DNA of 57,407 bases from Paludibacteraceae bacterium. Its GTDB lineage: Bacteria; Bacteroidota; Bacteroidia; Bacteroidales; Paludibacteraceae. Location of the stretch: contig JAKSLA010000017.1 of assembly GCA_024401455.1 (NCBI GenBank), positions 1 through 57,407 of the forward strand, given 5' to 3'. The notes under the pieces were generated by a model. The model did not search any database. It had not been told where the DNA came from and saw nothing but the letters and a program-made list of their open reading frames with translations. Positions within the stretch are counted from its first letter, which is position 1. Each line of letters opens with the position of its first letter. Of the stretch, positions 23,890 through 32,711 are shown piece after piece. Position numbers and translations under genes: made by a program.

Positions 23890-24921
23890 TTATAGTTTTT
23901 TTAATTCAGACAATAGAATGGCATTCTCCTCTGGGGTGCCCACCGTGATGCGTAGGCAATTGCCACAAAGGGTTACCGAATGTCTGTTTCGTACAATGAT
24001 GCCACGGCTTACCAAATGATTGTAAGTTGCGCAAGCGTCCTTCACCTTGGTAAGGATGAAGTTGGCGTCGGTAGGGTAGATGTGCGTCACAATGGCCAAT
24101 TTTTGCAATTCGTTGACCAAATTGCTTCGCTCAGCCTTTAGGGTATTTACCCAGTCGCTCACTTGGTTGGCATTACCCAACAATTCCAACGCCTGTTTTT
24201 GGGTAAGGATGTTGACATTGTACGGGTACTTGCTCGTGTGCAGAACACTGATAATCGCTGTTGAGGCGAAGGCCATGCCCAAACGGATGGCTGCACTTCC
24301 CCAAGCCTTAGAGAAGGTTTGAAGAACGACCAAGTTCGGAAATTGAGCCAATTTCTTGGCAAAAGAGACGGTCTCAGCAAAGTCGATGTATGCCTCGTCC
24401 ACCACAACGATGCCGTTGAAGGCTTTGAGCAACTTCTCGATTTCTCCGCTTGCCAACAAGTTGCCGGTAGGGTTGTTAGGAGAGCAGAGCCACATTACCT
24501 TTGTGTGCTCGTCTGCCTTGGCTAAAAGTTTGTCTGCACTGAATTGGAAATTCTCGTCCAATTCCACCTTTCGGTACTCTATGTCGTTGATGTCAGCACA
24601 CACCTCATACATTCCGTAGGTAGGATTGATGGCTACGACGTTATCGACGCGAGGCTCGCAGAAGGCGCGATACATCAGGTCGATAGGCTCGTCGCTGCCG
24701 TTGCCCAAGAAGATGGACTCCTTGGCTACTCCCTTTATGACGGAAATGCGCCCCTTGACAGCCCATTGTAAAGGGTCCGGGTAGCGGTTGAACGGCGCAT
24801 TGTATGGGTTCTCGTTGGCATCAAGAAAGACGGATGCTTCGCCCTTGAACTCGTCGCGTGCGCAAGAGTAAGGCTTCAAAGCCTTGATGTTTGGGCGTAT
24901 TATGTTATTCAAATCAAACAT
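23890..24921 (-). CDS. hisC: Histidinol-phosphate aminotransferase
   Basis: 343 residues, normal length. A fold-type I PLP aminotransferase: LDANENPYN at ~35, [22 protein letters not shown] (the Asp that contacts the PLP pyridine), [13 protein letters not shown] with the PLP-binding Lys, and [22 protein letters not shown] at the end. It converts imidazole-acetol phosphate to histidinol phosphate with glutamate. Third gene of the hisGDC operon, 45 bases after hisD, followed directly by a terminator; hisB does not follow here. Confidence 0.95.
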   Translation of the reverse strand: MFDLNNIIRPNIKALKPYSCARDEFKGEASVFLDANENPYNAPFNRYPDPLQWAVKGRISVIKGVAKESIFLGNGSDEPIDLMYRAFCEPRVDNVVAINPTYGMYEVCADINDIEYRKVELDENFQFSADKLLAKADEHTKVMWLCSPNNPTGNLLASGEIEKLLKAFNGIVVVDEAYIDFAETVSFAKKLAQFPNLVVLQTFSKAWGSAAIRLGMAFASTAIISVLHTSKYPYNVNILTQKQALELLGNANQVSDWVNTLKAERSNLVNELQKLAIVTHIYPTDANFILTKVKDACATYNHLVSRGIIVRNRHSVTLCGNCLRITVGTPEENAILLSELKKL

Positions 24922-24966
24922 AGTCTTCTTGTTTTTTTTGTTTCGGAGAAAATAATCTCCTGCTTT

Positions 24967-26244
24967 TTATTTTTTCAAACGCAAAGTGACGGCATTTTTG
25001 TGAGCAAAAAGTTGCTCGTTTTCTGCCATTGTCTCGATGGCGTTTCCAATCGTTTGAAGTCCGGCTTGAGAAATCTCTTGGTAAGTGATTTTCTTGCGGA
25101 AACTGTCGAGGTTCACACCATTGTAAGCCTTGGCGTAACCGTTGGTAGGCAAGGTGTGGTTGGTGCCTGAAGCATAGTCGCCCGCACTTTCTGGAGTGTA
25201 ATGTCCGAGGAATAGTGAGCCGGCATTGACGATGCGTTCTGCAATCTCCATGTAGTTCTTAGTGGAGATGATGAGGTGTTCAGGAGCGTACTCGTTGCTC
25301 ATCTCTACGATTTCGTCGATGTTCTTTACCAAGATGATCTTGCTGTGGCTAACTGATTTCTCGGCAATCTCCTTTCTAGGGAGAAGGGCCAATTGTCTGT
25401 CCACCTCAGCCATGGTCTTTTCAGCCAATTCTTCGCTCGTCGTAACGCAGATGGCTTGGCTATCTACGCCGTGTTCGGCTTGAGAGAGAAGGTCGGAAGC
25501 GACGAATACAGGGTTGGCAGTCTCGTCGGCAATCACTTCCACTTCAGAAGGGCCTGCAGGCATATCAATGGCAACGTCGCGAAGGCTCACCAATTGCTTG
25601 GCAGCGGTCACATATTGATTGCCGGGGCCGAAAATCTTATATGCTTTAGGAACACTTTCCGTTCCGTATGCCATAGCACCAATTGCCTGAACACCACCAA
25701 TCTTGAAGATGCGGTTTACGCCGGCTGCCTTTGCGGCAAAAAGAACGGCTGGGTGAACCTTGCCCTCTTTGTTGGGAGGCGTACAAAGTGTAATCTCTTT
25801 GCATCCTGCAATTTTAGCAGGGATGGCCAACATCAAAACCGTTGAGAAGAGAGGCGCTGTTCCTCCAGGAATGTAGAGGCCTACTCGCTCGATGGCAACT
25901 GCCTTTTGCCAGCACTTTACGCCTGGCATTGTCTCGACGCAAGGCAAAGGTTGGTCTTGGGCAGCGTGAAATTTTGTGATGTTTTCCTTGGCCAAAAGGA
26001 TGGCCTCCTTCAAATCGTTGGAGACGATTGCCTCCGCCTCTTTGATCTCCTGTTCGGAGACTTGGAGCGCATTGAGTTGCACCTTGTCGAACTTCAATTC
26101 GTACTCTTTGACGGCCTCGTCGCCACGCGTACGGATGTCGTTGAGGACGTTGCGGACCAAATCGAACAAGTTGCTGTTGTCCATCGTTGGCCTGCTCAAG
26201 AGTGAAGCCCATTCGCTCTTGGCAGGATATTTTACATATTGCAT
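24967..26244 (-). CDS. hisD: Histidinol dehydrogenase
   Basis: 425 residues, full length. Typical HisD segments are present: YIPGGTAPLFSTVLMLAIPA (NAD site), GGVQAIGAMAYGTESVPK, DMPAGPSEVEVIADE, DLLSQAEHG and the zinc-binding QAEHGVDSQ region, plus GHYTPESAGDYASGTNHTLP. It oxidises histidinol to histidine in two NAD-dependent steps. 17 bases after hisG in the operon controlled by the attenuator at 27161-27275. Confidence 0.95.
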   Translation of the reverse strand: MQYVKYPAKSEWASLLSRPTMDNSNLFDLVRNVLNDIRTRGDEAVKEYELKFDKVQLNALQVSEQEIKEAEAIVSNDLKEAILLAKENITKFHAAQDQPLPCVETMPGVKCWQKAVAIERVGLYIPGGTAPLFSTVLMLAIPAKIAGCKEITLCTPPNKEGKVHPAVLFAAKAAGVNRIFKIGGVQAIGAMAYGTESVPKAYKIFGPGNQYVTAAKQLVSLRDVAIDMPAGPSEVEVIADETANPVFVASDLLSQAEHGVDSQAICVTTSEELAEKTMAEVDRQLALLPRKEIAEKSVSHSKIILVKNIDEIVEMSNEYAPEHLIISTKNYMEIAERIVNAGSLFLGHYTPESAGDYASGTNHTLPTNGYAKAYNGVNLDSFRKKITYQEISQAGLQTIGNAIETMAENEQLFAHKNAVTLRLKK

Positions 26245-26261
26245 TGTTTCCAGTTTTTGAA

Positions 26262-27113
26262 TTACAAAATCATCTTTTCGATAGGAACTACCAAGATGCC
26301 TTCTGCACCCAAAGCTTTCAATTGGCTGATGATATCCCAGAAAGTCTTCTCCTCAATGACAGAGTGCAATGAAGACCAGCCTTCCTTAACGAGTGGAGTG
26401 ACGGTAGGAGCCTTCATTCCAGGAAGGATCTCGCAAACATCCTTGATTTTGTCGTTAGGAATGTTGAGGATGATGTACTTCTTGCCTTCTGCGTTCTTGT
26501 AAGAATCGAAACGGAACAAGAGTTCGTTGAGGATTTGCTTCTTGTCAGAAGACAAAGCCTTGTTGGCGATGAGGATAGCCTCAGAGCGCATAACGACCTC
26601 AACCTCCTTCAAGTTATTGCTGACGAGCGTGCTGCCTGAACTTACAATGTCGAAGATGCAGTCGGCCAAACCGATGCCAGGGGCAATCTCGACCGAACCT
26701 GTGATGACGTGGATCTCCGAGTGGATGTTATTCTTCTTCAAGAACTCTTCCAAGATGCGAGGGTAGGAAGTAGCAATCTTCTTGCCTTCGAACCAATCCA
26801 ATCCCTTGTAGTCAACAGCCTTTGGAATGGCGAGAGAAAGACGGCACTTGCTGAAGTCAAGTCTCTTGACGATTTCTGCGTCCTCTTGCTTCTCTGCATA
26901 TTCGTTTTCGCCCACGATACCTACGTCAGCGATGCCGCTTGCTACTGCTTGAGGAATATCGTCGTCTCTCAAGAAGAGGATCTCTACTGGGAAATTCTTG
27001 GCAGGGATGAGAAGTGTTCTCTTTCCAGATTCGATCTTGATGCTTGACTCTGAAAGCATTGTCATTGTTTCGTCGTATAGACGGCCTTTGGCTTGAACTG
27101 CAATTCTTAACAT
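26262..27113 (-). CDS. hisG: ATP phosphoribosyltransferase, long form
   Basis: 283 residues, the long HisG form with a C-terminal regulatory domain (from ~210: KKYIILNIPNDKIKDVCEIL, MKAPTVTPL), so no HisZ partner is needed. The catalytic part has LRIAVQAKGRLYDET, IADVGIVGENEY, and the PRPP loop ADCIFDIVSSGSTLVSNNL. It commits PRPP and ATP to histidine synthesis and is normally feedback-inhibited by histidine through that C-terminal domain. First structural gene after the his leader. Confidence 0.95.
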   Translation of the reverse strand: MLRIAVQAKGRLYDETMTMLSESSIKIESGKRTLLIPAKNFPVEILFLRDDDIPQAVASGIADVGIVGENEYAEKQEDAEIVKRLDFSKCRLSLAIPKAVDYKGLDWFEGKKIATSYPRILEEFLKKNNIHSEIHVITGSVEIAPGIGLADCIFDIVSSGSTLVSNNLKEVEVVMRSEAILIANKALSSDKKQILNELLFRFDSYKNAEGKKYIILNIPNDKIKDVCEILPGMKAPTVTPLVKEGWSSLHSVIEEKTFWDIISQLKALGAEGILVVPIEKMIL

Positions 27114-27160
27114 ATCGTATATTTTTTAAATTATTTGTTTCCTGTTTGAATGTAAAAACG

Positions 27161-27190
27161 AAAAAAGGCTCACCGTCATCGGCAAGCCTC
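27161..27190 (-). terminator. Histidine attenuator terminator hairpin
   Basis: Minus strand: AGGCTTGCCG-ATGA-CGGTGAGCCT followed by TTTTTC. Its 5' arm GCTTGCCG (27180-27187) can instead pair with an identical upstream copy of CGGTGAGC (27220-27227), giving an antiterminator. That is the mutually exclusive arrangement of ribosome-mediated attenuation. Confidence 0.85.
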
Positions 27191-27219
27191 TTTTGTATAT
27201 CTATGTTCATAACACATCC

Positions 27220-27227
27220 GCTCACCG
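27220..27227 (-). promoter_or_regulatory. Antiterminator arm of the his attenuator
   Basis: CGGTGAGC on the minus strand, identical to the 3' arm of the terminator (27168-27175). It begins three bases after the leader-peptide stop codon, so a ribosome that finishes the leader peptide masks it, while one stalled on the His codons leaves it free. Confidence 0.8.
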
Positions 27228-27230
27228 AAA

Positions 27231-27275
27231 TTATCGTTGATAATGATGATGGATATGATGAATGAAATTTGTCAT
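27231..27275 (-). CDS. hisL: Histidine operon leader peptide
   Basis: A 14-residue frame, MTNFIHHIHHHYQR, has five His in 14 residues, with HHIHHH at positions 6-11. It starts 28 bases after the promoter box at 27303-27310 and ends just before the antiterminator arm. When charged His-tRNA is scarce the ribosome should stall here and let hisGDC be transcribed; when histidine is plentiful the terminator forms. The position, His content and alternative hairpins agree with one another. Translation is inferred. Confidence 0.88.
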   Translation of the reverse strand: MTNFIHHIHHHYQR

Positions 27276-27302
27276 TATGTGTAACTTTTTGTTTTTACGA
27301 TG

Positions 27303-27310
27303 CAAAAATA
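27303..27310 (-). promoter_or_regulatory. Promoter -7 box of the his operon
   Basis: Minus-strand TATTTTTG matches TAnnTTTG. The transcript would carry a leader of about 185 bases containing hisL and the attenuator. Confidence 0.65.
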
Positions 27311-27364
27311 GAAAAAATATTCTATAAATGAAAGAAATGTTTTGTGAAAATGTCCATGCGGTTG

Positions 27365-27372
27365 TAATTTTG
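27365..27372 (+). promoter_or_regulatory. Promoter of coaX, with both elements
   Basis: TTTG (27341-27344), 20 bases, TAATTTTG: an exact fit to the Bacteroidetes -33/-7 pattern. It supports the coaX start at 27415 and excludes the longer reading frame, whose start lies upstream of this promoter. Confidence 0.75.
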
Positions 27373-27414
27373 CACCCGCAATATGTAGGCGGGGATGCCC
27401 GTCTGTCTGAAATT

Positions 27415-28137
27415 ATGAAAACATTAGTAATAGATCAAGGTAACACATCCACGAAAGTGGGAATCTTCGATGGCGATGAGATGATTCATTTCCAACGTCT
27501 TTCCGCCTTTACGGTGAACGAGGTGGTGCAGATAGCCGAGCGTTTTTCGGTCGAGGCGTCCATCCTCTCGTCGGTGGTGGCTTTGGACGATGCTTTTGTT
27601 TCGGCGTTGCGTTTTTCATTGCCCCGCTTCGTGCTTTTGGATGAGAATACCCCATTGCCCATAGGAAACCTTTATGCTACTCCGAAGACCCTTGGACGCG
27701 ACCGATTGGCCGTTTGCGTGGGTGCCAACTACATAAAGCCGAACGCTAACCTTTTGGTGATAGATGCGGGCACGGCGGTGACCTATGATATAGTGAACGA
27801 CCGGAACCAATATGTGGGCGGAAATATCTCGTTGGGGTTGGAAATGCGGGCGAAGGCATTGCACGATTATACCAGTAAATTGCCCAAAGTGGAGCTCCCA
27901 GAGGCCATTCCAATGTGCGGAACGACGACCGAAACGGCTTTGCAAGCTGGAATTATGTCGGGTTTGGTCTATGAAATCGATGGCTATATCTCTTCTTTTT
28001 CAGCCGTTTACCCTGGTCTTTCAGTATTTTTAACAGGCGGAAGTGCATTTTGTTTTGAAAGAAGACTAAAAAATGCCATATTTGCACATGATAATTTATT
28101 GCTGTTAGGCTTAAATAGGATACTTACTTTTAGATGA
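27415..28137 (+). CDS. coaX: Type III pantothenate kinase
   Basis: 240 residues from the ATG at 27415. The N-terminal phosphate loop VIDQGNTSTKVGIF (DxGNT), GRDRLA, the adenosine/pantothenate motif IDAGTAVTYD and a late TGG are those of type III pantothenate kinase. The type III enzyme makes 4'-phosphopantothenate, the first step of CoA synthesis, and usually needs a monovalent cation. The start is fixed by the promoter at 27365. Its stop codon overlaps the next gene (ATGA), indicating translational coupling. Confidence 0.92.
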   Translation: MKTLVIDQGNTSTKVGIFDGDEMIHFQRLSAFTVNEVVQIAERFSVEASILSSVVALDDAFVSALRFSLPRFVLLDENTPLPIGNLYATPKTLGRDRLAVCVGANYIKPNANLLVIDAGTAVTYDIVNDRNQYVGGNISLGLEMRAKALHDYTSKLPKVELPEAIPMCGTTTETALQAGIMSGLVYEIDGYISSFSAVYPGLSVFLTGGSAFCFERRLKNAIFAHDNLLLLGLNRILTFR

Positions 28138-29384
28138 TGAAAAAGGGCTTCTTACTATTATCTTTTTTGATGGGGTTGGCTTTCCCGTCATTCGCGCAGA
28201 ATACGAGTTCTCCTTATACGAGATATGGTTATGGAAGCTTGGTTGATGCGGGTGCTGGCTTGTCCAAGTCGATGGGAGGTGTTTCACTCGGTCTTCGTCC
28301 TAAGAAATTCATCAATCCGGGTAACCCTGCATCCTATACGGCAGTAGATTCGATGACTTTCCGCTTCGAGTTGGGCGTTGAGGCTAAGATCTCCACCTAT
28401 TCGGACAAGGCGGCCAACCAGACGACGTTTGACGCGAATTTGTCGTACATGGCGATGCAATTCCCTATCACACGTTGGTTGGGTGTAAGTGCGGGACTCT
28501 TGCCTTACTCTTACGTGGGCTACGACTTTTATCAGTCGGAAGAGCAACCCTCTACGATGACCAATGGATCTTTGAAAGCACGATATGACTATAAGGGCGA
28601 AGGCGGTGTTTCTCAAGCCTATTTCGGATTGGGAATTTCTCCTTTTAAGAATATGTCTATTGGTGCGAATTTTGTATATAATTTCGGAGATATCGAACAT
28701 TCAAGCGATGTGAGCTTCTCTACGGCGGCATTCCGGTCTATGTACCAAAAGAAGAAAATCAGCGTGTCTGACTTCAATTGGACTGCAGGAGCACAATATG
28801 AGATTGGATTGGAAGACGAGAAAAGTTTGACCGTGGGCGTGATTTTCGAGCCTAAGTCGAAAATGAATGTCAACGCTGCCCAAGAAATTTACGTTTCGGA
28901 CGTGGATACGGTGAACATCGACAATGAAGATGGGTTTGAAACTCCGATGATGGTGGGCGTGGGTGTCGTTTACGGCATCTCCGAACGCATGAATTTTGGT
29001 ATCGACTATAAACGTCAGAACTGGTCGGACGTCGAGTTTTTCGGCGAGAAGAAGTTCGTTGACAGAAATAAGGTGGCGGCGGGTGCTGAGATGTTGCCGA
29101 ACAATAGTTCGAAACGCTATTTCGAGCGCGTGCATTATCGCTTGGGACTCAGTTACTCGAATTCGTACTATAAGATGAATGGTAGTCAGTTGGACGAATA
29201 TTCGTTCTCCGCTGGCATGGGCTTTCCTTTGAAGAAGGGCATGAACCCGACCGTGATTAATTTTTCGTTTGAGTACGGTAATATGGGGGCAGCGTCTGGA
29301 AACAAAGTGCGTGAACAATATTGTAAATTCACGTTGGGCGCAACCATCAATGAGCGTTGGTTCGCAAAACGTAAGATTGAATAG
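28134..29384 (+). CDS. Outer-membrane beta-barrel protein of unknown function
   Basis: 416 residues. A signal peptide (GFLLLSFLMGLAFPSFAQ) is followed by alternating amphipathic strands throughout (SYMAMQFPITRWLGVSAGLL, AYFGLGISPFKNMSIGANFV, TVGVIFEPKSKMNVN). The start of the mature protein, SSPYTRYGYGSL and SMGGVSLG, is typical of FadL-like or PorV-like Bacteroidetes barrels. It overlaps coaX by 4 bases and precedes a TPR gene by 30 bases; this gene order is one I associate with Bacteroidales. It may take part in envelope assembly or uptake; no substrate can be given. Confidence 0.8.
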   Translation: MMKKGFLLLSFLMGLAFPSFAQNTSSPYTRYGYGSLVDAGAGLSKSMGGVSLGLRPKKFINPGNPASYTAVDSMTFRFELGVEAKISTYSDKAANQTTFDANLSYMAMQFPITRWLGVSAGLLPYSYVGYDFYQSEEQPSTMTNGSLKARYDYKGEGGVSQAYFGLGISPFKNMSIGANFVYNFGDIEHSSDVSFSTAAFRSMYQKKKISVSDFNWTAGAQYEIGLEDEKSLTVGVIFEPKSKMNVNAAQEIYVSDVDTVNIDNEDGFETPMMVGVGVVYGISERMNFGIDYKRQNWSDVEFFGEKKFVDRNKVAAGAEMLPNNSSKRYFERVHYRLGLSYSNSYYKMNGSQLDEYSFSAGMGFPLKKGMNPTVINFSFEYGNMGAASGNKVREQYCKFTLGATINERWFAKRKIE

Positions 29385-29414
29385 TATATAAAACTTAAAT
29401 AAAACAATACGGAC

Positions 29415-30776
29415 ATGAAAACAAAAGTTATATTGTCGGTTGCTGCATTCGGAATGATGTCTCTTTCCGGATTCGCACAGACAGGAGTGCAAAGCGGAAC
29501 AAAGTTTGGACATGGTGCGGATAGTATCGCTTGCGTGCAAAACTTGACATTGATGCAACAAGCTGCAAAGCAAGGTGACTATAAGAGCGCTGTTGAGCCT
29601 TGGAACAATGTGTTCAACAACTGCCCAGCATCACACGTTTCGTTGTATCAATATGGTCCTAAAATCTTGGCTTGGCAACTTTCTCAAGAGAAGGACGCTG
29701 CAAAGAAGGAGCAAGTGTTCAACCAATTGATGTCTATGTACGATAATCGTGCAAAGTATTTTGGTAACATGAAGAAGTATGGTAAGCCATATATCTTGGG
29801 TAGAAAGGCCATTGACTATGTGACTTACGTTGATCCTGCAAAGGACCCAGATAAGCGTCAGGCTTACAACTGGTTGGCTGAGGCTATCGATTTGGGCGGA
29901 ACCAGCAATGAAGTAGGTGTGTTCCAACAGTACTTTATGCTATCTGATGCTCAGTATGCAAAGGATCCAAATGGCTTCAAGCAACAATATATTAATGACT
30001 ATTTGAAGGTTACTCCTTTGCTTTCTGAGCGTGGTGCGTCTGGCGACCCTAAGGATTCAACTTACTCAAAGATGAAGACTGTCGTTGACGTGATGTTCGC
30101 TAAGTCAGGTGCTGCTAAGTGTTCTGATTTGGATAAGATTTATGCTTCTCAAATCGATGCTAAGCAAACGGACAAGGCCTTCTTGAAGACAGTTTTGGCA
30201 CTTTATGCTATTGCTGACTGCGAAGAGTCAAGCGTATTCTTCAAGGCTTCTGCTTACATGCACAAGATTGAGCCTACTGCAGGTTCTGCTCGTGGTTTGG
30301 CTATGCAGGCTTACAACAATAAGGATTATGCTAAGGCAATCGAGTACTTCAAGAACGCTATCTCTTTGGAGACTAACAACGGCGACAAGTCTAACTTGTA
30401 TATGAAGATTGCTGCAACATACAACAAGCAAGGTAACTATCAACAAGCAAGAAGCGCCGCTCAAAGTGCATTGGGCTTGAACGGTTCTAACTCTACTGCT
30501 TATATCTTGATTGCTCACTTGTATGCTAACCATTGCCAATCAATTTCTGATGACCCAGTTATCCAAAAGACTGCTTATTGGGCTGCTGTTGATAAATTGG
30601 AGCGTGCTAAGTCAGTTGACCCATCTTGTGCCGCTAACGTAAACAAGATGATCAGCGGTTACAAGGCTAACTTCCCTCCTGCAACTGAGTTGTTCATGAG
30701 AGGTATCAAGGCAGGTGCTTCTTACACAGTTCCTGGATGGATCAATGAAACTACTAAGGTTAGAGACAATAAATAA
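29415..30776 (+). CDS. Exported TPR-repeat protein
   Basis: 453 residues. A signal peptide (VILSVAAFGMMSLSGFAQ) leads to helical repeats: QAAKQGDYKSAVEPWNNVF near the N-terminus, and classical TPRs at ~300-370 (ARGLAMQAYNNKDYAKAIEY, NLYMKIAATYNKQGNYQQAR, AYILIAHLYANHCQ). Location is periplasmic or surface. It lies between the barrel gene and lptC, so it probably scaffolds an envelope complex; its partner is unknown. The T-ending, evenly biased codons suggest high expression. Confidence 0.85.
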   Translation: MKTKVILSVAAFGMMSLSGFAQTGVQSGTKFGHGADSIACVQNLTLMQQAAKQGDYKSAVEPWNNVFNNCPASHVSLYQYGPKILAWQLSQEKDAAKKEQVFNQLMSMYDNRAKYFGNMKKYGKPYILGRKAIDYVTYVDPAKDPDKRQAYNWLAEAIDLGGTSNEVGVFQQYFMLSDAQYAKDPNGFKQQYINDYLKVTPLLSERGASGDPKDSTYSKMKTVVDVMFAKSGAAKCSDLDKIYASQIDAKQTDKAFLKTVLALYAIADCEESSVFFKASAYMHKIEPTAGSARGLAMQAYNNKDYAKAIEYFKNAISLETNNGDKSNLYMKIAATYNKQGNYQQARSAAQSALGLNGSNSTAYILIAHLYANHCQSISDDPVIQKTAYWAAVDKLERAKSVDPSCAANVNKMISGYKANFPPATELFMRGIKAGASYTVPGWINETTKVRDNK

Positions 30777-30784
30777 TCGATAAA

Positions 30785-31348
30785 GTGCATCTTTTTAGAT
30801 TGAATTATATACATGCGGCAGCCACTGTCTTAGTGGCTGCTGTATGTGTTTTTACTTCTTGCTCAGATTCGGACCAAGTTGTTAAGTCGAATGTTGATAG
30901 GGCCAAGATCCCTTCGCTTCGTGCTTTGGATGTTCATACGGTGATCTCCGATTCTGGTGTTACGCGTTACCGGATGAATGCGGAGGAGTGGTACATCTTC
31001 GATAGGGCGGAGGATCCTTATTGGGATTTCCCGAAGGGTATTCACTTAGAGAAATTTACGCCCGACTTGAAGGTGGATGCGGAGTTGAGAAGCAAATATG
31101 CCATTTATTACGATAAGAAGCGATTTTGGGAGTTGCATGACAGTGTCCATGCAAAGAACTTGAATGGTGAGCAGTTTGAATGTAAAAGTCTTTTCTGGGA
31201 TGAACTGAAGGAGTTGGTCTATTCCGAAGATACGATTACGATCAAGCAAGCCAATAAGACAATTGTCGGAAAGGGATTTACTTCCAATCAGTCGCTTACC
31301 AAGTATGAGATTCGTAATGTGATGGGTGTTTTCCCTGTTTCAGATTGA
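30785..31348 (+). CDS. lptC: LPS export periplasmic protein LptC
   Basis: 187 residues starting with GTG at 30785; no ATG exists before the conserved body. A hydrophobic N-terminus ends in a lipobox (CVFTSC), so unlike the E. coli bitopic LptC this one is probably a lipoprotein. The body is the LptC/LptA-like beta-jellyroll (VTRYRMNAEEWYIF, WDFPKGIHLEKF, GEQFECKSLFWDE, TIVGKGFTSNQSL). It bridges LPS from the LptB2FG ABC transporter to LptA. LptE is encoded 8 kb downstream. Confidence 0.85.
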   Translation: MHLFRLNYIHAAATVLVAAVCVFTSCSDSDQVVKSNVDRAKIPSLRALDVHTVISDSGVTRYRMNAEEWYIFDRAEDPYWDFPKGIHLEKFTPDLKVDAELRSKYAIYYDKKRFWELHDSVHAKNLNGEQFECKSLFWDELKELVYSEDTITIKQANKTIVGKGFTSNQSLTKYEIRNVMGVFPVSD

Positions 31349-31355
31349 GTGCGAA

Positions 31356-32597
31356 ATGGCGGTTTTAGTGATCTTGATAGTCCTCTCGTTATTGGTCTAT
31401 TCTTTCCTTTATGGGATGGAAGTGGCCTTCATTTCCTCCAATCGGTTGCGCTTGGAGTTGGAGTCCACGACAGAGACAATGACAGACCGCTCGTTGAAGT
31501 ATCTCTTCTTTCACCAATCTCATTTTTTTGCTTCGCTCTATTTATGGGCTAGGGTGGCAGTGGTCTGCCTCTTTGTTTTCGTGCTCTATTTTGCTTTGCA
31601 GACGCTGCCCCAACCGTGGTGCATTTCGATGTGTGCGGGTGCTTCGGCAACGGTGTTGTTGCTGCTCCTCTTCGTCAATCTGACATTGAAGTTGGTCTCT
31701 TGGTGCAATCCGACTTCTACGATTCGATTCTTTTCGTTGTTGTTGATGGCCTTGACGTTTGTCTCTCGTCCTTTGGTGGCGGTTTTGTTCTCTTTGGCCA
31801 AAATGTTGAAGGTGGATTTGGAGACTTTCGTGACGTTCAGCATAAACATGGTCAGCAATGAAAAGGATGGCGTGGATGATTCGAAGGATGAAGAAGGAGA
31901 CGATGATGTCGATGATGAGGTGCGTATGTTCCAAAATGCGTTGGACTTTTCCAATGTTACGTTAAGTGCTTGTATTGTGCCTCGTACGGAGATTGTGGCG
32001 ATAGATGTGAATTCGCCGGTGGAGAAGTTGACCGAACTTTTCGTTTCTCTTCACTATTCCCGAATTTTGGTCTATAAGGACAACATTGATAATATCTTGG
32101 GCTATGTCCATTCGCTTGATCTGTTTGATGGTCCGGTGGCTATCAAGGATATGCTGAATCCGCTGCCCGTTGTGCCGGAGAAGATGTCTGCCAATCGGAT
32201 GTTGCGTATCTTTTTGCAGCAACATAAAGGTATGGCTTTGGTGGTCGATGAGTTTGGCGGAACGGCGGGTATCGTAACCCTTGAAGACATTATGGAGGAG
32301 ATTTTCGGAGAGATAGAGGACGAGCATGACGACGATGGAGATGGCTTGGTTTCTAAGAAATTGGGCGAAAACGAATATGTTTTGGCAGGCCGTCTGGAGG
32401 TAGAAGAGGTGAACGAACGTTTCGGATTGAATCTTCCGCTGTCAGACGAGTATATCACCATCGCCGGACTTATTCTCTATAAAAACAATATTCTTCCTCA
32501 GCCCAAAGAACGGATAACGATCGACAGCTACGAATTTTCTATTGTCAGGGTAGTCTCCACTCGTATTGAGTTGGTGAGATTGACTGTTAATGGGTGA
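31356..32597 (+). CDS. CNNM/CorC-type membrane protein with CBS pair (GldE-like)
   Basis: 413 residues from the ATG seven bases after lptC. Three or four membrane helices form a DUF21/CNNM domain (GMEVAFISSNRLRLELE is its typical start). An acidic linker (DDSKDEEGDDDVDDE) precedes a CBS pair (~205-325, CIVPRTEIVAIDVN, GTAGIVTLEDIMEEIFGEIED), and a C-terminal CorC/HlyC FAD-like domain follows (YVLAGRLEVEEVNERFG). Family members are linked to Mg or Co export; in Bacteroidota a close relative is named GldE for gliding. Which role applies here is not decidable from sequence. Confidence 0.87.
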   Translation: MAVLVILIVLSLLVYSFLYGMEVAFISSNRLRLELESTTETMTDRSLKYLFFHQSHFFASLYLWARVAVVCLFVFVLYFALQTLPQPWCISMCAGASATVLLLLLFVNLTLKLVSWCNPTSTIRFFSLLLMALTFVSRPLVAVLFSLAKMLKVDLETFVTFSINMVSNEKDGVDDSKDEEGDDDVDDEVRMFQNALDFSNVTLSACIVPRTEIVAIDVNSPVEKLTELFVSLHYSRILVYKDNIDNILGYVHSLDLFDGPVAIKDMLNPLPVVPEKMSANRMLRIFLQQHKGMALVVDEFGGTAGIVTLEDIMEEIFGEIEDEHDDDGDGLVSKKLGENEYVLAGRLEVEEVNERFGLNLPLSDEYITIAGLILYKNNILPQPKERITIDSYEFSIVRVVSTRIELVRLTVNG

Positions 32598-32616
32598 TTT
32601 TCTGCAAAATCAATAA

Positions 32617-32654
32617 ATATCGAAGGAATTTATAAATCCTTTGATATTTTTTTT
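32617..32654 (+). terminator. Terminator of the coaX-lptC-gldE-like cluster
   Basis: Stem ATATCGAAGGA / TCCTTTGATAT (one G-T pair) followed by eight T, 20 bases after the stop. Confidence 0.8.
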
Positions 32655-32711
32655 ATATATTCGCACCTCGAAAAATAATGAAATTAAAATAGTAAATAAT
32701 ATAAAAAGGTA

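Noticed and set aside
27328-27414. Longer N-terminus for CoaX
   Set aside because: It would begin upstream of the well-matched promoter at 27341-27372, and the kinase phosphate loop starts right after the ATG at 27415.
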